DNA of 64,000 bases from the NCBI GenBank assembly GCA_029237695.1, contig CM055265.1, positions 214,226,506 through 214,290,505 of the forward strand, given 5' to 3'. Shown piece by piece: positions 35,693-46,700 of the stretch. Position numbers and translations under genes: made by a program. Numbering within the stretch: position 1 is the first letter of the stretch; the number at the start of each line of letters is the position of its first letter. Source of the DNA: Conchocele bisecta. Taxonomy: Eukaryota > Mollusca > Bivalvia > Lucinida > Thyasiridae. The notes beneath the pieces are model-generated. The model saw only the letters and a list, made by a program, of their open reading frames with translations. It searched no databases and had not been told where the DNA came from.

Positions 35693-37042
35693 AAGAATGG
35701 CCCAAATGTGACCATATATAATTATTGTCCATTCATCACTGCATTTAACAACTACCAATGAGATATTGAAACCTGCAATCCAGAGAATTTCATCCATTAG
35801 ACAATACTAGTAAAGTTAGTCAGTCACCTTTGTATGTAAATATTGGCCAATAATGTGTCTGAAATTGTCGGTAAATAATGCCGAAAGTTTGCGAAAATTT
35901 CAGAAGAAATGGCCAACTCTGCAAGTTCAACTCCCCATTTCATCTGAACCATTATTTACGGCAAGTTTCACACATTACCTAGTGTACATTGGATTACAAG
36001 TTTACTGAGCTTAGACCAGGAACATAAATCTGCTAGGTTTGACATTGTTGCACCATGTAACAACAAGACGATATGCACATTGCTGTGAACTAATCTAGAC
36101 GTTCGTCACCCGTCACCAGGTGTCCAGCCCGGCCGCCATACCCAACAAGTCAGTCTCACAAACCTAACAAAACAAGTGATCAAGCCAAAGAATCAACATG
36201 AAATTTACTTGTACACTGACATTTCACTTTTGTGTCAGTTGAAGAATATGTTTTGCTTCAATTTAAAATAGTTCGGGCTGCCAACCAATGTAAATTTATT
36301 TTCGTGTTAATAAAAAATATTTAACCTTTGTTTTTGTCGCATTAAACAATATGATGGGTAATTTGTGAAACAAACTTTGATGGTGGGCCGAGACCGGATA
36401 CCATTAATGATACGCGACCACTAACCGCCAGCACACAAGCATACCCTGCCTTCTGTCACCTGCACACTCCCAGGCGACACAGATCTGTGGCCTCACCTTT
36501 TTACTGGTGCTGTTCTCCGCGCAGTCGTATAAACAGTTTGTGTGAAAAAATGCACCCGTTTCCCGACAAGATGCACTCAACTAAACTTAGAGATATCATA
36601 TAAACGCATTTTTCGTCAAGTAACCGGCGCATTTTTTGCGCCGGTTACTAGACAACAATGTCTTTATGCTGTATCTTCTGCATGTAGCTGAATGGGAATT
36701 TGTCAGGAATTCGGTGCCTATTTTGACGCAAAATATTTTCCTCTGGCACAGAGTGCAGCACTAGTATGTTTGGTAGCTACACGACTTGCCAAGAACGGTT
36801 GATGTATCAAACAGAGCAGACACGGACTGGACACTACCTGGGTGTCAGCTGGTGGCAAAGGACAGGTTATGTTGGTGTTGCACTAGCATGTTTATTGCAC
36901 ATTTTATCAGTAAAGCCAGCCACAGACCGGACCATCGGGGCTCGACACACAGCCGCCCACTCCACACAGTTACAGCACCACAATACAGACAAATACCAGT
37001 TGCCACAGTTTTAAAATTTTACACAAATTCATGCAGGGCCTG
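35693..37042. other. Intergenic / possible wee1 3' region
   Basis: Unique sequence with no exon recognised; the part near 37600-36890 may be wee1 3' untranslated region. Confidence 0.3.
36891..36896 (-). terminator. Candidate wee1 poly(A) signal
   Basis: AATAAA on the minus strand about 720 bp past the wee1 stop codon. Other AATAAA strings occur in nearby hairpin elements, so the choice is tentative. Confidence 0.2.
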
Positions 37043-37091
37043 GTTGTTCAAAACCTCTGTTAACTTAAACGAACATGTTTTGAGCAACCAG
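37043..37091. repeat. Short relative of the 52318 hairpin
   Basis: CCTGGTTGTTCAAAACCTCT and TGTTTTGAGCAACCAGG arms, directly left of a family C copy. Confidence 0.6.
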
Positions 37092-37285
37092 GGGGCTGTT
37101 TCACTAAACTTTGTACAACTAAATTTTCGTCGTAAGTGCAATTTAGGATTGTCTGGAAATTTCAATTGATGGAGTTACATTTATTGAGCTTGAAATAAAT
37201 GTAAATGTAAATCCAATAATTAATACAAGAAAACATTTACAGACTATCATAATTTTGCACATACGAACAGTTTAGTCATAATTAG
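37092..37285. mobile_element. Foldback element family C (copy 5, right end lost)
   Basis: CTGTTTCACTAAACTTTGTA to ACGAACAGTTTAGTCATAAT, just downstream of the wee1 coding end. Confidence 0.7.
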
Positions 37286-37617
37286 TATGGTCTCTCACAT
37301 CGTTATGACGACACGAACCAAACTGCATGTTATTTCAGACTAATCAGCAAAGTGTGGCAACAGTTACCGACCAAATACTGGGCACATCTGGAAATTGATA
37401 GGGCCGACTGGAACAATGTTGGTTGATTGTAACACCCCGACGACCACAGTTCCATAGGCTGCTGCAGCTTGCTATCCACTATCGAAGCTGTAATCTCTCG
37501 TTGTGTAGCTCGCTACCCACCGCGCTGTCTGGCAGGACTTACTCCGACCAGACAGACCTGGGCACCGCCATGTTCACTATAGCCATCAGAACGCAGACAG
37601 ATGTAGACGATCCTCCA

Positions 37618-37753
37618 TCAGAACGCGGAGAGACTCATACTTCGTTTCATCTTGCTGCCGAGGAGTCGTCTGTTCTCGGAGAACGCGGGCAGTTTTCGGT
37701 GGGTGTACGAAACAGGCGACTCCGTCAGGAACTGGGTAGCCTCCACCAACTTC
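37618..37753 (-). CDS. wee1: wee1 exon 10: C-terminal tail and stop
   Basis: 136 nt. Completes the split codon and encodes a 44-residue tail ending [16 protein letters not shown], then TGA at 37620-37618. The conserved (R)L(I/L)GxKMxRSxSL ending of WEE1 proteins identifies it. Acceptor TTGCAG. Confidence 0.92.
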
Positions 37754-40700
37754 CTGCAACACGGGCATCAGTGTTATTGGGGCACTGATTAACTCTGGTA
37801 AACCAACAACGATATGCACATTGATGGAGGTGATTTATGGTTACTAGTGTCAGTAATGTGCTTCTAAATCCCAAGTACAAATACAGGATTTAATTGTAAA
37901 ACCGACAAAGGCGTATTCAAATATGCCGTAATTGTATATTAATGGTAATGGTAGAGCTACATAAAACTGAAGCCATTGGTTAGTTAATGGAATAATTTAA
38001 TGGTTACAATCAATGAGAATGAAGTGCGGCTTCAGCAAGAGTGTGCCGATTGAATGGTTGGCAGCCATGCAGGGGCATATGCAGCTCGGTGACAGCTACA
38101 ACAGCGCGATCGACTTACTGCGAGAGAAGCTGGTTCTTGAAGCGTTCTTCGTTGAGTTCGCGTCGGAGCTGGGCGCGGGACTTCTTGCCCTGGGGACAGA
38201 GGGCGGAGTGCTGGATGACAGCCATCGCGGAGGGGCGGTCCCGTGGGTCCGGCTGTACCATGCTCTACAAGACAGACAACATGGCATGGTTAACACACTG
38301 TATTCTGGGGTAACAAGAATACGGACAGAAAATTTAAAATAATTTCTTTATTTCTCCTCGGAAGTATATGTTATGACCACCATTTGAACCATCAAATGAG
38401 TGGTAACAACATATTATTTTGTTGACAAATAATAAAACTAGAAAATAAATAAAAATTTCCCAAAAGTTGCATAGACATAAAAGTGTATTTGGAATGTAAT
38501 GGGTTAATATATGGCAACAATGCCATAGTTAATATATGGGTCGCCCATGTTGGCAACAATGGCATAGTTAATATATGGGTCGCCCATGTTGGCAACAATG
38601 ACATAGTTAATATATGGGTCGCCCATGTTGACAACAATGGCATAGTTAATATATGGTTGCCCGTCATATGTTGACAACAATGGCAGTATATGGGTCGCCC
38701 ATGTTTGCAACAATGGCATAGTTAATATATGGGTCGCCCATTTCACAATGGCAGTATATGGGTCGCCCATGTTGCAACAATGGCATAGTTAATATATATT
38801 GGTCGCATGTGCAGTGGCAACAATGGCATAGTTAATATAGGTCGCCCATGTTGCAACAATGGCATAGTTTTGAATATATGGCGCCCATGTTGGCAACTAT
38901 GACATAGTTAATTTTTGGGTCGACCATGTTGACTACAATGGCTTAGTTAATATATGAGGTCGCCCATGTTGGCAACAATGGATAGTTTATATTGTTAGGT
39001 CGGCCATGTTGACATCAATGCCATTAGTAATATATGGGTCGCCATTGTTGACAACAATGGCCATAGTATTAACTATATGGGTCGCCATGGTGGCAACAAT
39101 GGGTTAGTTACATATATGGGTCGCCCATGTGGCAACAATGGCATAGTTAATATATGGGCCCCGCACCCCTACCCCCAGAGGCGGGGGGTCTCGCCCATGT
39201 TGACAACAATGGCATAGTTGAATTATTGGGTCGTCCATGTTGACACAATGGCATAGTTAATATATGGGTCGCCCATGTTTACAACAATGGCACAGTTAAT
39301 ATATGGGTCGCCCATGTTGGCAACAATGGCACAGCATAGTTAATATGTGGCTCGCCCATGTTTACAACAATGGCATAGTTAATATGTGGGTCGCCCATGT
39401 TGGCAACAATGGCATAGTTAATATATGGGTCGCCCATGTTGGAAACAATGACATAGTTAATATATGGGTCGCCCATGTTGACAACAATGGCATAGTTAAT
39501 GTGGCTCGCCCATGTTTACAACAATGGCATAGTTAATATGTGGGTCGCCCATGTTGGCAACAATGGCATAGTTAATATATGGGTCGCCCATGTTGGCAAC
39601 AATGGCATAGTTAATATATGGGTCGCCCATGTTGGCAACAATGGCATAGTTAATATATGGGTCGCCCATGTTGACAACAATGGCACAGTTAATATATGGG
39701 TCGCCCATGTTGGCAACAATGGCACAGTTAATATATGGGTCGCCCATGTTGGCAACAATGGCACAGTTAATATATGGGTCGCCCATGTTGACAACAAGGG
39801 CATAGTTAATATATGGGTCGCCCATGTTGGCAATAAGAGTGTATCATACTCAATACAATAGAGAAACCAGGCGTGGCAGTGGAGAATCCATGACAAAAGA
39901 AGATCAATGTCCCACATGTAGTTAGCCATCAACGTGAGGAAGTTACTGATGAAGGTTCGTAGTGTCCACGAGATGTGATTGTTGATGGTGATCGCTATTT
40001 TCTCCAGAAAACAACGCGAGACACAATAAACTGACGCCACATGCATTACAGATGACAAAACGTGACCAGCCACACCAAAATTTATCTCTATTTTTCAAAC
40101 CTGACCCGACTAATCGTTGGTCCAATTAATCGGAAACTACACCGTCTCCCAACTCTCCAAGCCCTATGTAGTCGGGGTGCCATCAGCAATGTACCAGTGG
40201 CAGGAGGTCTATAATTACCACATTAAGAGTCGAGACACCTTACCTTGAGTAGACTGTTCAGCTCAGCGGAGTGGTGGGACAGTTCGGGCAGCTCTCCCCG
40301 TCGTATCGAGTGCCAGTAGTCGCCATTCTTGGGCAAGTCTCCACCACCGCCCTGCACACAGAATACAGCTTGTATATTAGATGGTATAAGGTGTGTACAC
40401 TGGTGGAGGTAACCTCCCAATGGGTGGCTGTGTCACCAGGCAATAAATATTCAGGGCATAGCAACCTACAATTCACTATGGAATGACTTCCAGGCAATCA
40501 AAATGTTCCAATCATTTTGCAACAAGCTTTTTATAGATAAAATGTAAATTGTAGATTCATGTTACTGTGGAATATAACTGTGAAACATTTTGAACTAATA
40601 CCTTACAATTATCTAGTTTACCACTTACCAGTTCAAATATCGTCAAGCCCAGAGAAAATATATCGGACTTGGTTAAATGTTCAAAATTTTCTGCGAGAAT

Positions 40701-43700
40701 TTCACTGGCCAGGTATCGACAGTCACCATCTTCTACGCTCGGATTGGATACTGAAGTCACATGACCCAGATCACCTGTAATAAAACAAATTGAACTCATT
40801 ATCCATATATGGTGGAACCCTGGGACATTTAGTTATATTCGGATTCCACTGCGATTCCCCGGATAAATTAGTTACGTCGTTTTCCCCAGATACATGTTGT
40901 TATCTATTGTAGTTTTGCGTTTCATGTACAGACGGGCCTCAGATTAATTACAGTAGATCCAGACGAGACGCCTTGTAGCAAGTTATATAATCAAGATATG
41001 AATCTTTTCTGATCTATTTGACCAGTTTTCTATGTACGAAGATGATCATGGAATTGCATGCAAGGGTTAAACAACAGTGTTCAATTACGATGGTATCAGA
41101 TATTGAAACTAGTTGCCAGGCATGTTTAATGTTGAAACAACATTTTAATATAACTTCATCTGTCAGCAGTTTGTCTGCTACTGCGTAATATTTGTTAAAG
41201 AGGTTGAAACATTCTATTCTCAAAACCCGACAAACAGCCACCAGAGTAGCCACATTCGTGGAGCGTGGACCGACGAAGAGCGTGAACCTACGTTGAGTGT
41301 GATCAGAGCGGTAACTCACCTATCTTGTAGATGATCGCCTCCTCAAACTCGTCGTCCTCGCCACACGACTCGAGGCCACTCTCCGGTGACTGGAGGAGGC
41401 GTGGGTCCCGGTGGATAAATATGTTACCTGCAACACGACACACATATTACACACAAGTGACACAACACATAGAAGGTAAATTCCATTGCAACTCTGGCAG
41501 AAAAATTACGAAATGTTCTCAGACTTGTATGAATATTGCCATGTATCCTTCATCTATAAACATATCCCAAAGCAATTTAAACTGAACTGCTGCTCGATTC
41601 GTGCTTAATAAATAAATCTGCATACTTTTGTTGAATTTTCTGCTGTAAACACCCGACAATGTGCTTATTAAACTAGCCCATACCTGGCTTTATGTCCAAA
41701 TGTACGAGATTTTGTGAGTGGATATATCGCAGCCCCTGGCCGATCTGGTACATGATCTGCGTCAACTCCGCCTCCGAAAAATGTCGCTCTGTCCGCCGAT
41801 GTTGCTCCACGTACTCTGCCAAACTGCCGCCTACAAACACAACATGGCACTGGTTACACCGAAAACATCCAGATATGATAATACTGTCACAGACATAGAA
41901 ACTGTAAGGCCCTTCCAATTTTACAGGAAAGTTAGTACCGGTACATCTTTCTTAAATTTCACGACTGCAGTAAATGATGTGACATTTATGTCTGGATTTT
42001 GAGTTCTTGATCAAGACTAAATTAGTAGGTGTGAAATACAATACCGGTAATAATATTTATGTAGGAAAATTGACCATTGTGCTGCAAATTACTAAAGTAG
42101 ATGGAATTAAGCCAGCCTTTTTTGAAAAATTTACTCATCGTCAGCTAAATTAATGTGAAAATTAAAGGTGCATGCCCACTCAGTAGGCACAAAATGTTCT
42201 TTATAGGAACTAAATAAGTGTACAATTGTGTCACTATTCCACCAGTTCTAAAAAATACGAGTGCCCGCTATACAGATATAATCATTTAGTAATATTTATT
42301 TTTCTGATAGCGACGCGCGGTGGTATCAGGCTATTTTCATATGCAAATGAGGCATGGTATTTTTTAATTATTTATACTAATTAAATGCGTCACCCGAAAA
42401 AAATTATTTTCGACAGATTATAAAGTATGATAATTGCACATCAAAAAATAAATACAGAGTATAAATAGTAATGTCCATTAACATTTTAAGGAAACACGGT
42501 TATCACCCCTGATATCAGCGAGGAAAGTTACGTCTGATATAAAATGTATACTAATGCCAATCAATACGTGAGGTAAGGTGAATGAATGTTTATTTTGCCA
42601 GATAATGTCTCAGATGATGTCTCTGATATAAAGAACATTTTGTGCATACTGAGTGGGCATGTACCTTTAAGTGGTTAGGGATGATCATATGTACTATTTT
42701 TTAATGAGTTAGATTAACCTCTGTGTTCCGAGTCTCAAATTGTCCCCAAATGGTTGTCACTAGAAAACATCTGTATATTTATATTTACCGTTACAGTACT
42801 CGTTCTGTATGAACATGTGGTCTTCCTCGGCCCAGGCGGAGTAGTAGCGCACGACGTGCGGATGTTTTCCCAGCACAGAGTGGGCGTACACCTCGTTCAG
42901 GGCGTTCCGTCTACAAGGGAGATAGGTATAGGTACATGCACAGTGGGCAAATATTTATTGTGATATTTCACTTCATGCACTACCACTGCAAATGACATAT
43001 TATATACCAATCAAATTAGAAAAATGTTTGGTGTATATGGACTATATTTATATTCAAGTATATTAGCAGACACTTATAAAATATAAACTGGGGAGATAAA
43101 AAACAATTTTGTGGTCACAGTCATATACATGACAAATACAGTACAAATATGATGTAACCGGAGTTCGCAATGTAGCAGGGGAGATAATGTGGTTATCGCA
43201 CTGTAGCAGGGGAGATAATGTGGTTATCACACTGTAGCAGGGGAGATAATGTGGTTATCGCATGGTAGCAGGGAGATAATGTGGTTATCACATTGTAGCG
43301 GGGGAGATAATGTGGTTATCACACTGTAGCAGGGGAGATAATGTGGTTATCAACTTATCATACTGTAGCAGGGAGATAAAGTGGTTATCACACTGTAACA
43401 GGGGAAATAATGTGGTTATCGCACTGTAGCAGGGAGATAATGTGGTTATCGCACTGCAGCAGGGGAGATAATGTGGTTATCACACTGTAACAGGGTAGAT
43501 AATGTGGTTATCACACTGTAGCAGGGAGATAATGTGGTTATCGCAATGTAGCAGGGGAGATAATGTGGTTATCACACTGTAACAAGGGAGATAATGTGGT
43601 TATCGGACTGTAGCAGGGGATATAATGTGGTTATTGCACTATAACAGGGGAGATAATGTGGTTATCTCACTGTAGCAGGGGAGCTAACGTGGTTAATTAT

Positions 43701-46700
43701 CAGACATGAGAATGGCTGTCGCTGAAAACATCTGAAAATCCACTGAAACCCCATCACCCCACTTGTAAAAGTATCAAATTTGAGCATACCAGATTGATTT
43801 TGAAAACGCAAATTATGACAAAATCCACTGAAATCAGCTGATCAGCTGAAGATTCTCAAGCCTGGGTTATGCATATTCAATATACACAGGTATCAGCAGG
43901 GAATATTTGTGAAAATATATTTTTGTGAGGTAATGACACTATTAAACCACATTTAGAAGCATTTTGTCTTCTTCCTCAATAAAAAATATGGTTTGACTGC
44001 ATTGTAGAACGTTCCATTGGAAATTATTCTAAAGTGCCGACAAAGCATGTTTTTGACATCACTGTAAGCATTACTATAAGGTTTGATCATGTCCAGCCGT
44101 GTGCAAACGTTTGCACACGGCTGGACATGATCAAACATTATTGTTACATTTACAACAAAAAACTGATGTAATTTGAGCATTATATTCAGTATTTTCAGTA
44201 CTTTTATAAAATCGTCCCATTCACGTAGATAATTTTCGGTATGCATATTCCGGGGCCGCGTGATGAACGTCATGAAGTAGTGACGTCATGAAGGCACTTC
44301 CGCGTAGTGACGTCATGAAGGCACTTCCATTACGCGCGGCCCCGGAATGAGCATTGCCTAAAGCCATGTGCAAACAGCACGCGCTATTTGTTTTGCACAT
44401 ATGTGCAAACAACGGAAACCATGTAACAAGAACAGATAATACTTACTCGTACACACTACCAGCGACGGGCGTCTTGGATTTCTTGATGGCGTACGTACAG
44501 CCGTCCAGTCGGTGCACACACTTGTACACGCTGCCAAATGCTCCGTCACCCAGCTTACAGATCTCGTGGAATTCTTCGTTGTACCGCGACGTGTTGATCT
44601 CGTGTAGAGCTAGTCTCTGCAAGATGCATTCATGGGTCATAGAATGTTGTACCAGAGCTCCAGATAAGGTGCGTATTGGCGTATTTTACGCACTTATTTT
44701 AGAGGAATACGCATTGATTATCAAAAGTGGGAGTGAAAATATGCATTGATTTTCAAATTGAATAGGGAAAATACTGTAATAAAGTTGAAAATTTACTTAG
44801 TCGAGCTGCAAAAAGCAAACAGTTTGCAGCTCAAATAAATGAATTTTTAAATTTGTTTTATTTGGTATTATTCGTTCTCTATTTAATAAGAAAAAAATCA
44901 ATAATACATTTGTAAAAGTAAATTACGCACTGAATTTGAGATATGGGGGTATAATACTCTTTTAGATACAAAACTTATCTGGAACTATGTGCACACAATT
45001 ATCTTTAGTGTCAGTTACAGAAAGTCCATTCTGTTTTGTCAAAAAGGTGAGAACAAACCGTGATTGTTGTATATGAATACTGTATCGGCTATTTCTGGCG
45101 GCTTCAAGTCTTAACACCGTTATTTTCGCCATTTCAGGAAAGCAGAATCTATTTTATGCAGGATGTCATGCCCCAATGACAGACGAGACCTCAGAAATTA
45201 ATGTATAGTTCAATAAAATGTGTATGCTACTCGGACCATTAATATGAAATGTTTATTTCGAGGTTGCATACTAAAATGAAGTCCTTTGATAACTGATTCA
45301 TGCATATGTATTCTGAATGAAACACAATGCCTGTGCTGTTATTCCCTGTCAGTGTGCCTACCTTGGTAGCGGGCATGTCAATGTCGATCTCGTCCTCCAG
45401 AGATTCATCGAGGATACTCCTGAAACAAAATAACACCAGGTTACTGGTGCTGCACTCTGCTCCAGAGAAAAAAAATTCACGTCGAAGTAGAAGCCAGATT
45501 CCTGATGGATTCACATTCAGCTACATGCAGAACATACTGCATAAACCAATTTCTGACATGAAACATTTCACGCTGGTGCAAAGTGTAGCTGCAGTGTGTG
45601 TTGTTAACAGCACACAATTATTAGATTGTACCTCACAAACATGCAACAGGCTAAAATTCAATTTATCAAATCCACTTAGCACACCGCACAGTTCCTAGTA
45701 CATAACCTAATATACATTACATTGAATTATGGAGTGGTATTTCCAAATTTGCATTTGAAGTGGTCTTAGTTTACTTTCTACTTCGTGGAGCATCTATCGT
45801 GGAGAGTGACATAAGATTCGGTGAGTTTATGATAATAGTTTTTGTCTGATATTGTAGAATTTTCTCAATAACAATATAGCAATGTATGAATGTCAACGCC
45901 CTGCAGATTATTGATATATTGTAGTGTGTGAAATGTTCCACAGATTTTTACCGTTAGCGTCTGCGATATAGTGCAACCTACTGCCTATAAAGCAAATAGG
46001 CCAAGCATGGGGATCTCCCCCCCCCCCCACATGTTCTTGACATGCCTTTTTATTGGTCAGGGATGAGATTGCCAATTGGCACCGTGTCCCTGGTACCCGC
46101 AAAACAGGGCGACGCAAATTAGCCTTTTTTCTATATATCCATTCCATGCATAATTAACAATGCGCCAGAAATTCAGAACAGAAATACACCATTGGTTTCT
46201 AATGAGATTAGTGCATTTTAAAACAGTTGAACAGCCCACTCCATACGTGTGTAGTAGGAGGGGAATGTGTTATAAAGTAAAAAATATCTTGTCGGCAGCT
46301 GGGGTCGAACCCAGGCCGCCTGCGTGAGACGAACACTCTACCACGTCGCTATAAAAGCCGGCTTGTATCGCAAGGCCGTACAAATGTTCGGTTATCCCAC
46401 TATGGCCGTACTACTACATGTGCAATACCTTTGTAAATATAACATCCAATAAAACCGTTGACTGCTTTGTGCAAATGTTACCAATCTTCTAATTCCGGAA
46501 GTCGTGATAAGAACTGGATACTGTTCGGACTTTTATAAATTTTGCCACTGGTTATCTCGTAATAGCCATTCTATTTTACTTCCAATGAATTGTGTATATA
46601 AAATGTTCGACCCCGCAAAAATCAAGAATTTAGATTTAATAGCCAAATGTTTGTCGGTAGAACAGAGAGTAGGCGCGGGTTTCGAAGTACAGACGTAGCA

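Noticed and set aside
36766..37169. Plus-strand ORFs opposite the wee1 3' region
   Set aside because: Two overlapping frames, no domain, and the longer one runs into a family C hairpin.
37423..37788. 121-codon plus-strand ORF
   Set aside because: Shadow of wee1 exon 10 on the opposite strand.
38392..40073. ORFs with [17 protein letters not shown] repeats
   Set aside because: Products of the 39-bp array inside a wee1 intron.
40930..40985. Additional family D element in wee1 intron 6
   Set aside because: Only the core string GTAGATCCAGACGAGACG is left; ends and hairpin are missing.
44247..44348. Alternative wee1 promoter
   Set aside because: Paired CRE sites are striking, but there is no ATG-containing exon or other core promoter signal beside them; kept only as a finding.
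46291..46362. Functional tRNA gene
   Set aside because: A and B boxes are present, but acceptor, anticodon and T stems have mismatches; listed as a pseudo-tRNA.
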